From Rhodamnia argentea (taxonomy: Eukaryota; Streptophyta; Magnoliopsida; Myrtales; Myrtaceae): a stretch of DNA of 64,000 nt. Below the pieces are notes generated by a model. The model made no database searches. It was not told where the DNA came from and saw only the letters and a list, made by a program, of their open reading frames with translations. Position 1 is the first letter of the stretch. Each line of letters starts with the position of its first letter. Shown here piece after piece: positions 12,001-24,428 of this stretch. The translations under genes and the position numbers were made by a program. The stretch spans positions 26,894,283 through 26,958,282 of the forward strand of contig NC_063156.1 in assembly GCF_020921035.1 (NCBI RefSeq), in the 5' to 3' direction.

Positions 12001-15000
12001 GATAACAAATGTCAGGCAGAAAATGATATTGCATTACATCCTCTAGCCTATATAAGTACAGCATTGCTGATCACCTTATATAGCACAATGGGAGCATAAC
12101 CTCACTGACAGAAAGTGTCTTTACTTGTAGAGACACACGTTTCCATTATTTTGTGTCTTAAGTGCATGCAACAAGGTATCATAGAAGGAAGCAAAATATG
12201 TGCAATGCAATACCTTGCTGAAGATGCAAGTTTAAAACCATAGTACTGCAGCTTAATTTTTCTGCAGCCCTCTGTCACAACAACTGCCCACATAGTAACT
12301 GTAGTGAAAACACCCAAAACTGCCAGCACATAAGGCCACCAACTCACAGCACTTCCTACAATGATCAAATTGAGTTTCAGAAGGCTGCACTGCAGTAACA
12401 GTAAAAAAATGTCACTGCAACTTTCAACTGCTCACTTGCCAAAGGCAAAGGTTCTATTGAATTTCTTGTATCCTACTTTTACCAACATTATAACCTAGAT
12501 ATGACATGCAATAAACAAATTTGAATCTAGAATATTCATCAGCATACTAGATAAGCCTACATTTCCAGAAGTACTAAATTGCTTTTTATATCCTAATAAA
12601 GTTTTTTGGAGGTGGGAACTCATTGTATCTTTGAAGGAAATTCCTCTGAACAAGCTAAAGTAAACTTGCAAGGTTACTTCACCTTTTCCAATGTTAACTA
12701 CTTTTGCTGTACTAATCATGGTCCCTGCTGCATACTTCTTTATACAAGTGTTTACCAAGGGGATAAATCCATTTTATTCATAGCAAGTTTGTCCAGAACT
12801 CAGCATATATATTTATTGCTTAAGAAAGAAAGCCCAAAGCAAACACCAGACATACAGAGGAAATTCTCATGGCACAAAATTCTTAAGATTAGAAGGCGCT
12901 TTTCTACTTCAAGTGTGAAAAAACGCGGATTCACAGAATTGCACCACATGATGAGCAGCACATCGTTGCGCTATTCCATACCTGAGAGATTAGATAACAC
13001 CTTGAGCAAGGTGTCTTTGTAACCAGTTAATATTCCCAAGCATATAATCAGAGATGATCCTTGACCTGAAGCATGCATAACCTCTCAGTCACAGAACACC
13101 AAACCAAATGCTGTTCTACCAACAAATGTAAATAGCCATCCTGTCCATATGTTATCACAACAATCTCATGTCTGCTAATTTCTCTTGACACGAGCACATA
13201 TCACACAGGAGAGCAGACAAAAAACATATATATTCTCACATATGTCTACTGCATTCTAACTCTGAGAAAATGTTTTCTGATCTACAAAGCATGATGCCAA
13301 TGTGAAAACAAATGCCGGTAGTTGGCAAGGGGAAAAGTTCACCTCAAAATACAAGTCAACAATCTACGTAGATCATTTATCCCAGCACCCAACCTAAAAG
13401 AAAAACCCATTTCCCCTCGAGTCCTGGATATTCAGGGATCACCAGATCCTGATTTTGTAATTTTCATTTACTAAAATATACAATAAGACTGTCTACGTAC
13501 CTTATATATAAAATATGGGACCCTTAAGGGATGCTTTAAGCAGCGAGTCAAAAAGCTGTACATAGGATTCAACACCCAACAACAATAACGTGCATGTTGG
13601 AAAAGAGAAAGGCATTGGTCGATCTCCATGAGCTATAGGAAAGAAACTATACACTACGAGAAAAGGATTTTAAACAATGAACTTTTTGCAAATTACATCT
13701 CACATATGCCAAAAGGAGCAATTCATGGCATCCTTCATACTCGTCATAGCCCTACGTTCTGTTGCTACCTGGATAGCTAACAGCGGCTCAGCTTCAAATG
13801 CTAGCTAATTCTATTAGGTTTAATCACCAGGGGTTAAGCAAGTAGACCTTTATAGGGAATAATGCACTTCTTTCGCACCAGATGACAATTGCCACAATTC
13901 AGTCAAGATCAAAACACTGGCAAAAAGGAAAGGTCAAGATCAAAATATTGAGATCCAATTGAAGCAATTTTTACTAAGAATTTTCTAGTTATACTCACTC
14001 TAAGAAGTTAGGCTCCTTAGCGAAAGAAGGATCCACAATTTCCCTAAAGTGATACGATACATGTTGCTGTGACTGCATGACTTAGTGTGGTATTAGGAAA
14101 CTCCAAAAAAAAAAAAATGCAGAAAAGCTGTTTTAGAGAAAGAATGACTGAGGAAATTTGGAAGTGGTTGAATCTCTCATGACATCAGCCTCAGGACTTG
14201 CTCGACTAGTTGCTCCTTTGAGGGAACTAACAGTAGTTCATCTAGGCATCCTCATTGTTGCTATATTGTAAGAGGGAGAAGAAAATAATAAATGAGAGCC
14301 AATGACTTATTTGTTCTAGAAGGAAGAACAAATGTTATGGTGTTGTGTGGGGTAAATACGATAGAAGAAGTGAACATCCATTGCATTAGTGGAGATGGTG
14401 TTCAAGACAACTTGGTATTGGTCATAAATTAGGCGGAGTCTATCCAGGATAGCTTCAGATTATATACTCTTCAACTTTCCTGGAAACTGACACAATTTGC
14501 CTCTCCTACACCAGTGCTGATTTCAGCTCCTACATTTGTCTCCGAATCCAAGTTTCGAGACTTGAATTTCAGAGCCTTCCTAACCACACAAATTTCCTTG
14601 CCTATAAGTTCAAAGTGCATGGTCTGACCATTTATCAGAAAGATACATAAGAGGTCAATACGATATAGAGTTAGAAAAAGGGAAACACCATGAGGTCTGA
14701 ATAGATAGACACATGATGAGTGAAATTAGTAATTCTTTTGGCTACAACTGCATCAGAAACACTTTGATTGGAAAAGAGAATGGCCAAGACAGAAGTAGTG
14801 AAAGTAGAAAAATTGGCTCAGCAAGAAAAAAGTACCAAATCCTGACTCTGATATTGTGTCACATATCCAAGTCATGGTCATTGCCCCGCAGACCAATAAA
14901 AGAGTAGTCACCATAACATGCTTGACCCTGCTAAGACCATTATTTATTTTTTGTGAGGGAAGTCACATTGATAGAAAATATCTTATCACCGTTCACTGAA

Positions 15001-17935
15001 ATGCTTGATGCGGATAGCATGCAAAGATTTTTTGCAACGAATAAAAAGAGAGGCAGAGACATATTCTATGCTATCTCATAACCTAACCTGCTAGTGGTAG
15101 CGTAAATTGAATATGGCAGAGAATAACAAGACACAATGAAACCCTCCAGTATTGCAAAACCAAGGGAAATCCACCATCTGTAACAGAGAGATGAAGAAGA
15201 CTCTTTAAGCAAAAAGAGATTATTTAGAACAATTTATCAAGAGCTTGTATCACTCCTAAAACAAACAACTGGACTCACATATAACTCTTAATCTTCTCGT
15301 GGCCATCTAAGCCTTCTTTCCGCAGCTTTACCAAGGAGGGAACAACATGACAAAGCACCTGCAAATCCACTATTGCTTAGTAGGGAGATATATGTGTTCA
15401 TTTATGTATTTAGAACATATATGAGCATGACCTATTTTATGTGAGGTAATGATCAGCCAGACATCTATATATAGAAGCTTTAACCGAGAAACTGTTCCAT
15501 TGTTATTTTCTCCTAAACCGAAAAGAAAAAGAAAAAGAAAGAGTAAGAAAAGATTTATTCCTCTCAAGAGGGACGTGCATTCGTACTATAAAAAGTAGAC
15601 ATTGACCCGTGCATTGCATGGATTTTCATACTAAAATAGAATTAAAATTGAGCATGAAAGTACAAAGCAATTAAGTAGTCTAAAAATAAGAGTTCACAAA
15701 GATAATACAAATGTAATATACTATATGACGTAAACATTATACTCTATCTGAAATGCATACAAAAAAAGAATAGTCTACTAACTAATATGGGGAACTCCTT
15801 AAATTCTGTTATTGTGCTAAAATAGAAAATTATTTTAAATACAGATATTGAATAGTAATAATAATGTGAAGAGAGGAGGAGGATGATCGGGCGATAAATT
15901 AATGCACATATGTTTTGCTTCTTTCGTGGAGAGAGCACCATAACATTCTAGCAATGAGAAGATTCCGGTTTTAGCAATTTATTTTCCCACATGACACACC
16001 TAGAGGCAACTCATAGAGAAGACCTTGTTATAACACATCTGTTAGATGCTCCATCAACTAAAGAATGCATACAATGTACTTAATGCACTTAAAGGACAAT
16101 CACGGTCATGAAGCAAAAGAATAAAAGAGGAGCTTTAGGAAATTAGTGCACCTGCATAAGAATTGATGCTACTATCTGGGGACTGATCCCAAGCTGGAAA
16201 AATGACAACTTAAGCTCTGTTGTCAAATCACCAAGTTCATCTGCCAACAACAAAAAGGACGCTCATCATGGACTATTCAAATCATAGATTTCCTCGTTGG
16301 TAAGCAATATGAGACCATATTACAAGTTTTACTATGCCTACAAGGCACTATAAGCATTTTGTAAGTGAAGAAAATGATGGGACCATGCATGATCAATGTA
16401 TAAGCAAGAAATATTACTCCTCCCTGATCAGAAGAACAATATATGAATCTCCCTGCAATTTTCCGTGGAATAAGAATTAAAGCAAAAGTTAAACACGAAT
16501 ATGCATCATCATACTCATGCAGCTTACCGACAGATCCTGACACAAAGCTGAGATAATCTTGAGGCATCGCTCGTCTGTCAAATCCGGGCAAAGGAATGAA
16601 ATAGCCGACACGACTTAGCACAAGCAATGCTGCTGTCACAAATAATCTTCTCCGCATCTCGCTTTTAAAAAAATATTCAGCAGCATTATTGAGGACAGAG
16701 CTTAGACGGACGAAGTTCAAAAATCTATTTCTAAATGCTTTAGGTTTTGCTTGAAGAATCCCAGAGCTACTCAGATCGTGAAAATTGGGAGACTCTTCTC
16801 CTGCTTCTGATCTCGCTGGAACAGCTTCAAGGGTAAGAGAATGCAAAGATGCAGCCTGGTCATTCAGGTTTGAACAGTAAACAGAGAACTTTTGCCTTGC
16901 TCTTGAGGGAAAATGCCTGTTGTTCAGCAGCAGGTGTCCACTGCCGGGTTGCAAATAAGTCGTCTTAAGGGATAACCGAGTTCCCTCACACGGTGGACAA
17001 TTTGATAGAATTCCTTCCCTCTCCAATCCTGAGCATCAGTGACAAATTAAGCTTGTTTATTCTCTTTATCAAGTTAATAGGAAAAGAAAGAGAAATTCTT
17101 AATGTATGACAACCGTAGTGCAATGAAACAAGCAAAAGAACTGAATTATAAACCCAAGATTCCCAAACAGCAGGCACAGTTTACGCTTCTGGTGAACCTC
17201 ATTGAAGGACTAGAACATGAATTTGATTAGTCCTAAGATCACTGCTTTCCCCATGACTGCTTTTATCCGAGACATAACATAAACAGGAAAACTCTTGCAG
17301 ATTAACCCCGTAAAATAACCTCAGCGGAATATCTTTTTTAACACATGGCCCTCGAATCACATGGTTCCTCTCGGAAGGAGAATTTGTTCCGGTAAAAAAC
17401 GAAAATTTTCTTCAAAAGTGAGGAAACAGGTATCACCAATACCATATATGCGGTGGCTAAATCTTGCCGCTACAATTACATAGCCCAACATCCAGATTCA
17501 ACTAAATCAAATATCAGTTCCGTCGTGTATCCCCATCGTAAAATCACTCAAAAAAGGTAAACAGTAAAAGAAAAAACACATCCCAATCCCAAAACACGGC
17601 GAAAATAATGGTATCAACCAGGAACGGTCATCTCAATCACCAAACCATGATGCCTAAGTGGTCGAATTCCAGCAGAAAAAGAAAAACAAAGCAAAACGCA
17701 CTACACGGCCATCGAATCACACGCGAAACTAAATCACCAGAAATGAAAAATCTCGGGCGGGCGTCATCATCAGTTAGGTCGCTGAAGAAACGAGAAAATT
17801 CACTCATTTTTTCCCCTTAGTTCGCGAACTTTTCCGTGAGAGGCAATGAACGAAAGACGAACCTCGAGAGAAACTGCGTTTGATGGCGAAAGGTCCGCAA
17901 TGGAAGAAGCTTGGGCTGAGAAGCGTAGCCTCCAT
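9010..17935 (-). CDS. SCY2: plastid preprotein translocase subunit SECY2 (inner envelope SecY homologue)
   Basis: Channel subunit of the second, inner-envelope Sec system of plastids, working with SECA2/SECE2. Thirteen exons: 17935-17863, 17028-16528, 16240-16152, 15358-15279, 15177-15088, 14927-14836, 13065-12982, 12355-12214, 11860-11744, 10978-10849, 9917-9794, 9655-9549, 9099-9010. They join in frame to 1719 nt, or 572 aa. The start [11 protein letters not shown] lies on a small first exon; without it the second exon has no ATG. Residues 1 to about 100 are a Ser/Arg-rich transit peptide. The SecY core starts near residue 124, with typical segments [36 protein letters not shown] and [24 protein letters not shown], and ends ALKRYGV. 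Many membrane helices are visible. Introns account for most of the 9-kb locus. Plastid location and partners are family knowledge. Confidence 0.95.
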
Positions 17936-18079
17936 GGCCGGGGGAGCTTAGCTTTACAACGAGACGCTTCGCAGTTCGTGCTCATGAATGAAGAAACACC
18001 CGCGAGGCAAAAGAAAGGAGAATCCTGTATACGGCGTCGTTTCACCTTTTCGTACCACCGCTCCATAAGTTATTTTTAT
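17936..18079. promoter_or_regulatory. SECY2 5' flank
   Basis: Moderately GC-rich sequence directly upstream of the SECY2 start codon, ending where the AT-rich foldback repeat begins. It must contain the SECY2 leader and core promoter. No clear TATA box is visible. Confidence 0.4.
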
Positions 18080-18500
18080 GGGTTAATACCAATCCCAAAC
18101 TGATACACCCAAACTGATATATAAGTAATAAATTTAACTCAAATTAATTTTTTATTGTAGAAAATCCTAAACTGATGCACTTGTGAAAAATTCACCTCTA
18201 ACTATTTTTATCTAAATTGATGCACCTGTAACAATTTTACCCTCCATTGATTTTCGATAAATTTAGTTAATACCATGACAAAGAGTAAAAATTTCAAACC
18301 GGTACACATGTTAACTGTCACATGTCATCCAACCCATCAATTTTACAGGTGTATCAATTTGAGATTTATGGTGATAAAAAAATAGTTTAAAGTAAATTTG
18401 TCACAGGTATACAAAGTTGAGAGTTTTTGTGATAAAAAATAGTTTGTGTTAAATTTATCATAAGTGTACCGATTTGAGGTTTTTCTTGATATTAACCCTT
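18080..18500. repeat. family B foldback element (inverted GGTTAATA ends)
   Basis: AT-rich block that begins GGGTTAATACCA and ends with the inverse TGATATTAACCC. Inside are several degenerate copies of the phrase AAACTGATACACC / AAATTTATC, first on one strand and then inverted. A second copy lies at 37398-37970. The inverted ends and internal dyad suggest a non-autonomous foldback or MITE-like element. I see no transposase. Confidence 0.6.
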
Positions 18501-18994
18501 CTTATTTAGGGTTATTGCTGCAAAAAAAAAAAAAATTATGCATATTGTAGATTAACTATCATGAAAAGGGTATATCTATATATCATTGAAATGGGACGTT
18601 TCACATTGATGAGGTATTTTTTTAGTGAAAGAATTTTTAGCGAATTAATAATTTGGATTTTTCACAGGTTTTGTTTATTGAAAATTATCAGTTAAAGAAA
18701 AATCATTTGCAGTCAAAGAAAATATCATGCTTAAAATTATAAAATAAATTTCCCAACCTAAAAAGGGGAAAATTTAATGAACAATAAATTTTCGTCAAAA
18801 CAACACGTCCTTAAAAAGCAAGTCGTCAAATTTGCGAAAGACATTGAGTCCAAGTATAGGTGATTCAAAACAAAAGAGGATCATGAAGAATGTCTTGTGA
18901 AAACACGGCGAACATATTTAACAAGAAAATATTCGACTTTGAAAATATTAATCACACAAATTATGAGAAAAATCTATACATGAAAAAAGTTGCA

Positions 18995-19790
18995 TTCATA
19001 GTTCGTTTATTTTGTGAAAAATGAATGATTTGATAAGATATTTTTCTAAAAATGATCGCTTGTATTATTTGAGATAATTAGTTGATGAAAAATATTTTCA
19101 TTATCGACAAAGGATTATGTCTAAATTTTTTCATGGATGATGAAAATATATTTTTTGTTCATACCATTTTTTAAGCAATACAAACTTTTATGCTTTGTTT
19201 GTTTCGTGAAAAATGAATGATTTAAAAAATATTTTCCTAAAAACATTCACTTGTGTTGTTTACGGGAATGAACGAATGAATAATATTTTTATTGTCCATA
19301 AAAATGTTTAGATATAAATTATTGATGATAAGGAAAATATTTTTTATGAAAGTTACATGCTCGAAATCATCAAATTCCGTGGCGTCCATATTTCGGAATC
19401 TCTTATGAATGACAATAGATTGCACAACGGGCCATCTCTTTTATGATCGGTTTGGAGGCAACAAAAAATGAATCCTCTTAAATGAATATTCTTTGTAATT
19501 TTACGAGAGATCTATTAGTAGGCCCATTCGTTCATTTCTGTAAACGATGCAAGCAAATATTTTTAGGAAAATGTTTTTCAAGTCATTCATTTTTCGCGAA
19601 ACAAACAAAGCCTAAAAGTTTATATTGCTTACAAAAATGGCATGAACAAAAAAAATATATTTTCATTGTCCATGAAAAATAACGAAAATATTTTTTATTG
19701 GCTAATTATTTCAAACAATACAAACAATTATTTTGTAAAAACTATTTTTTAAAATATTATTTTTCCACGAACTAAATAGGGTCTTATTTG
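18995..19790. mobile_element. composite AT-rich foldback element with an embedded unrelated core
   Basis: The left arm (about 18995-19348) holds two head-to-tail copies of the family A motif (GTGAAAAATGAATGATTT, then ATTTTCCTAAAAA). The right arm (about 19531-19790) carries the same sequence inverted. The inner ends of the arms match as reverse complements around the phrase GTTTACGGGAATGAAC. Between the arms lies about 180 bp (19349-19530) unrelated to the arms but nearly repeated at 20050-20222. The structure looks like a foldback element that carries a piece of neighbouring DNA. Single family A copies occur at 32137, 36519 and 57866. Confidence 0.6.
19349..19530 (+). repeat. copy 1 of a 170-180 bp direct repeat (embedded copy)
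   Basis: By eye nearly 90% identical to 20050-20222, with one small insertion near 19470-19500. The same reading frame stays open in both copies and ends at a TGA in the same place. This copy lies inside the foldback arms. Confidence 0.75.
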
Positions 19791-19990
19791 CTTAACAAGC
19801 TTTCAAAGGACGCTACTACTTAACAAAATCTGCTAAGCCGTTGCATTAAAGATAAATATAGTGTGGCGTATTGGTATCGGGTGGTCTTTATGGGCATGCA
19901 AATGCACACTTTTACAACTCAAATGCAAAGTCCATAAACGATTAATAATATGATTGATCGGATACACCGTGTTCCCGACCCAACTACCCC

Positions 19991-20146
19991 ATGTCTCAAC
20001 TCACGCATTCGGAAACGAAGGCGGTGGTGTCGAGCTACGGTTGTGTAGAAAGTTACATGCTCGACACCATCAAATTCCGCGGCGTCCACATTTCGGAGCC
20101 TCTTATGAACTACAATAGATTGCGCAACGGGCCATCTCTTTTGTGA
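19991..20146 (+). CDS. short conserved ORF, unrecognised (possible terminal exon relic)
   Basis: A 51-codon frame from ATG to TGA containing KFRGVHISEPLMNYNRLRNG. The final 32 or so codons are also open in the diverged copy at 19349-19455, with several differences in third codon positions and the same stop. That suggests it was or is coding, perhaps as a terminal exon. A second frame starting nearby (DRFGGHKKLNPLRSFTRDL, to about 20230) also looks protein-like. The source gene may therefore extend across a frameshift. I do not recognise the protein. Confidence 0.3.
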   Translation: MSQLTHSETKAVVSSYGCVESYMLDTIKFRGVHISEPLMNYNRLRNGPSLL

Positions 20147-20222
20147 TCGGTTTGGAGGTCACAAAAAATTGAATCCTCTTCGTAGTTTCACGAGAGATCT
20201 ATCAGTAGGTCCATTCTTTGGG
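20050..20222 (+). repeat. copy 2 of the 170-180 bp direct repeat (free copy)
   Basis: Continuous copy lying outside the foldback arms, about 0.7 kb from copy 1. It is the more coding-like copy and may be the source. Confidence 0.75.
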
Positions 20223-21657
20223 AAGAAGTAAATCTGAGGAGCAGGAGGAGGATGAGCTTTGGCTCTGCATTACAATACGACGTTGCGTTGCATCCTTTCC
20301 ATCTTGATTCTTCACCAGGTTTGGTTCCACGTTGTTGGGTTTTTCTTTGGTATCTGACAATAAATGAACGTTTTTCAGACAAACAAATAGAATATCGCAA
20401 CAACAAAAAAAAAGGTTTAAATTGCATCAAAAGTAAAAATAAAAAATAAAAAAATTCTCAAAGTTTAAACCTGGTCTTCGGGAAATGCGCAAGCCAAGGG
20501 ATTGCACATTGAGGTTGAGCGCTTGAACGACCCGAGAAGGCAGGAGGACCGGTGCACAAGCTGCAATGGTTGATTTCAATGCATTGAATTTTGTTAAAAA
20601 AAAAGACCATTTATTATGATTTCAGTTTTAATAACGCAAGAAAGAAGAAAAAATTATCAAAAGACATCAAGGATGAACGACAAAGAGCACCATAAATTTG
20701 CGCGAATCGATCTTATTGGGGGTATCTACTCTATCGGGAGAGCCGGCTATAAGGAAAATCATCAATGAATTTGGAGCATTGCAGCGTTGCAATCTTTTAA
20801 TTATTCAAGTATTTTCCGTCCTAAAAGTAAACTCACTAGTGTTGCCTCGCAATCTCTCGTAAAATTCTCACAAAAAAAAAAAAAAACTCACAGGAAACCC
20901 ACTAAAAATACACACCATAAAACATTAACACTCCACTTGTTTACTTTGATGGGTAACCTTAAAAAAGAAAGACTTTAAATCCCGTGTTTCAAAAGGTCGA
21001 TGTGACACTTGAATGTCCTGAACATTGAGCTAGAGTAGGTGCACTTGGGTGAAAGCTCGGGTGGCCGGTCTCCTATGCCCTCGCACCATAGGCACCTCCA
21101 GTTATGTCTTCGACCCGTCTTTCTTTAGGCTCAATCCAACTCCATATATGACAATTTGGAGCCAAAAATTTAACACATTATCATTGATCGGTACTATCAT
21201 GCATGGCGTGGCTACATGTATCATGCATGTAAGTTTTTGTCCTCATGGAGAGATACAAGAACTTTCTTGATCCGAACGAGAGCAAAGAAAATGTGGTCTA
21301 TCTATATATATATATGCAACACACGTGTGTGTACATATCAAATGTATATTGGGCATAAATTATTGAGAGTGAAGATATTTGTGGGGAATACGTATAAACG
21401 CAAAAAAATAAAGAAAATTAGAGAAGCGTTCTGAATTTCTCACGGAGGGTGCAAGGATGTTGATTATTGCACTATAAGGACAATCAAGTAATTCAAAGTG
21501 CATTTCTTAATAGAAATTGAGTAGTTAATTTCTTAGCTCTATTCTTTTTCAAATTTTTTTGGGGGTTAATTGTACGCATTTTTCATCTTTGCTTCACAAT
21601 TAGAAATTAAGTCTATAGGGGGGCTATATGTGAAATACAAAAGCGATGTCCTGAGAT

Positions 21658-21660
<3 letters not shown>

Positions 21661-21711
<51 letters not shown>
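21661..21711. repeat. compound (TC)n-(TA)n microsatellite
   Basis: A TC run of about 16 units is followed directly by a TA run of about 9 units. Confidence 0.95.
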
Positions 21712-21808
21712 GTATACATATGTGGGTGTGTGATCTTAAAATTGTTGAAATTCAAATGTGTTTTACCTTGGTCCTTGCCTTTTGACCGGGTATTTGCACC
21801 TTGTGTTA

Positions 21809-21860
21809 GAGAAGAAGAAGAAGATGATGATGATGATAATAATAATAATAATAATAATAC
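21809..21860. repeat. compound trinucleotide microsatellite (AGA)n(TGA)n(TAA)n
   Basis: Consecutive runs of GAA, GAT and AAT triplets. The small ORF across it is an artefact of this low-complexity sequence. Confidence 0.9.
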
Positions 21861-21920
21861 CTCGAAAAAGCAAAGGGCAATTTTTTTTTAATGGACAAAA
21901 TGAGTTACAACGATTATTTT

Positions 21921-22517
21921 TGGGAAAATATCAAATAAAGTGCTATCATTTTCTCAAATAAATGACTTTAAGTGGACTTTATTTGAAATAAGATTTTGAA
22001 ATGATTATGTTAGTCTCAAAGAAAGGTCTAACCTTTAAACTAGTCAAGAGCATTTTCGTCTTTTACTTTTTGAATTTTTTCCTTTTTCTGTTTTTTTCCT
22101 TCGACCACCGACAATGCTTGAAGAGGGCTGGGTGAGGGTCGACGAGGGCTTGCCCCACTTGTACAAGGGCCGCCCTCACCGGCTACGGGCATCACCATGC
22201 CTGCGGCCGGTGAGAGCTTGCGAGCCCTCACCCATTGACCCTCGCCAACCGCAACAAAGAAAAAAAGAAATGAGAAAAAAGAAAAGAATATAAAATAAAA
22301 AATAATCTAGAATTAATTTTCTTTTTCAAAAATACACTTGACTGGCCGAAACATTTAGTCGATCGGTGTCGGGTCTTTATTTGAAACTGTCATGGCCACT
22401 TCATATCCTTATTTGAGACCGATATGATCACTTCGGGCTCTTATTTGAAATAAGATCCATTTCGGATTTTTATTTGAGAAAACGAAGGCACTTCAAGCTC
22501 TTATTTGAAATTTTACC
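21921..22517. mobile_element. family C foldback element with GC-rich core
   Basis: Outer arms are AT-rich and inverted: the left reads TCAAATAAAGTGC...ATTTTCTCAAATAAATGACT and the right ATTTGAGAAAACGAAGGCAC...TCTTATTTGAAAT. Each arm holds several spaced copies of the phrase TTATTTGAAA or its inverse. The 22090-22260 core is GC-rich (GAGGGC / GCCCTC motifs). The same layout occurs at 29884-30576 and, in part, at about 60790-61197. It has no coding capacity. Most likely a non-autonomous foldback or MITE. Confidence 0.65.
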
Positions 22518-24059
22518 GTTATTTTTTTCACCGGACCATATGTGTGCGCGCACATTTGTATGAGTAACTGTTGCTTCCATTTTATTTTATAAAGAGTGGC
22601 TTTAAAGGAATAGCAAGCGAGTCAATCGAGTGTTTTTGATTTAATATATAAGAGATGTATACCTAAAAAACAACTTCAAAATGTGTGACATTAAAGATTA
22701 ATAGAGTTCGAATGTGCATTACCCGGCTTCTCGCGGCTGGGCTGGGGATTCGCCCTTGGTGTTTGTGGAAGGAAAACGCCGGTGCCCTCGGACCTCCGAC
22801 CCGAATCCAGGAAAATTGCTTGCATCCCGGGTCCTCCAGAAACCCAATTTGAACACAGAGATTTGGGCCCAAAATGAGACTTCGCGGGACGCTTCGTTTT
22901 CTAATAATTAATCAGAATTAACTTTCATTATTTCATACATCAAACTAGTAATTTTCTTATAATTGTATGGCGAGTTAGACAAAGGAGCAGAAGGTAAATT
23001 TCAATTAGTAGAGGTAATTATCCAAAAACTGTTAAGATAATAAATGAGTAACTTTTATTTTTCCAGATAACTTGTTGATTACTTATCGAGACTTTGTTTT
23101 TTTGATTCCCAATTTAATCTTATAGTTTACAAAACCGCTATTTTGTACTGACTTACCTAGTAAAAGTCTCAGAGTCTATTAACCCTTATATTCGATTGTC
23201 AAGCTTTATCAGAGCAACACAGTAAGCAAATCCCACGTATAATACTAGATATTAGGGTAAGACACTAAGCAACTACTTACTAACTTAAGGTAAATTAAAT
23301 AGAAAATCAAACAAACGTCGGTAGCTCACTGAAATGGAAGTTAACAGCTCGTAATTAGTTGATAATATACGAAGCAAAGTTGATAAATCACTTAAACTGA
23401 GGCTAGTAATTTCATAGGTGAATTCGTCAATTTAAGAGTGTGTTAAGAAGGGTAAATAAAAGTTGGTAAAAAAAATGATTTTAAAAAAAGTTGGCAAACA
23501 GAAGAAAACTAAATTTGCTAAGTAACTAGTATGAAAGTTGGTAAGAAAAAATTAGCGGGTAATTTAATTCAAGAAAAGTTAGTAAGTCAGTCTAATTAAG
23601 GCCGCAAAATTTCTAAAAGAAATTGGCTAATTCAAGGCATTGATAAGAAATCCAAATGCACTATTGTTAGTTTATTCTGGCTGAATTAACCGAACCCTTG
23701 AACAATTACCTCAGTCTGTAAATTTGCAGGCTTCACCTTGTATTAGGTTTAGCAAATGTTGATGGGATTTAGGCAGCTAAGGACAGAGGAAAGCTGAAGC
23801 CAGATATGATCTAAAGCCAAGACAATTTGAAAAGCACAAAGCATGCTATAATAGTACTTTGATAAGAGAACAGATTGTTCATTTCAATACGTAAAATGAG
23901 AGTTTTGCTGTGATAAAGGAGAGAGAAAATCACACCAAGTGACTGAAACAAATGCTGGGTTATACAGCAATAATGAGGGTGAGCTACAATTGCTGAACTA
24001 AGTAGAATAATAAAAGGAAGGAGTTTGATGACCTAAACATCTGCAGAACGCAGAAGGGT
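22518..24059. other. AT-rich intergenic stretch
   Basis: Low-complexity AT-rich DNA with short near-repeats of GTTAGTAA / AGTTGGTAA type between about 22960 and 23620. The end near 23700-24059 should contain the 3' UTR of the small gene that follows. No other gene is supported. Confidence 0.45.
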
Positions 24060-24362
24060 TTAGCCGCCTACCCGTCGAAGAGGCTCCGGCTCAACAGCCT
24101 GTGCTCGGGCAGGAGGACCGTGTCGTTGCTGGTTCTGTTGATTCCTCAAATATGTCTGCAAGAAATAGAAAGAATGAACCTTTCTTTTTATGCTCTTCAT
24201 TCTTGATTTACTAGAAAAGAGAAAAATGGAGCTTCAGAGAGAGAGAGAGAGAGAGAGTCAAAACATGGACGAGACCTTGGCTTGGCAGGTTTCGTCTGGG
24301 ACATGGGATGGAAGCCAAGTCATTCCTTCTTCTTCGAACACGACTTCGCCATCTTCAGCCAT
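24060..24362 (-). CDS. putative small two-exon gene, 60-aa acidic/basic protein, unknown family
   Basis: Two exons (24362-24276 and 24155-24060) join at a phase-0 GT-AG intron to encode 60 aa. The first exon is acidic and starts MAEDGEVVFEEEGMTWLPSH. The second is Gln/Arg/Pro-rich, with YLRNQQNQQRHGPP, and ends PLRRVGG before TAA. There is no signal peptide or membrane segment. A CT-rich leader tract, the complement of the AG run at 24410-24428, lies upstream of the ATG, as in many plant 5' UTRs. The ATG follows a (TA)n run directly. The clean splice frame and the WLPSHVPDE-type motif make it look real, but I cannot name the family. It is shorter than usual automatic gene-calling limits and could also be the truncated end of a larger gene. 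Confidence 0.5.
24236..24257. repeat. (AG)n microsatellite in the small-gene intron
   Basis: About eleven AG units within the intron of the small gene. A second AG run sits at 24410-24428 in its presumed leader. Confidence 0.9.
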
Positions 24363-24428
24363 ATATATATTGCAAGACTCAGTGCACGTCCCCGTGCGCG
24401 AGCACGAGATAGAGAGAGAGAGAGAGAG

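Noticed and set aside
21740-21960. Frame with runs of Met and Ile
   Set aside because: Translation of the GAT/AAT trinucleotide microsatellite.
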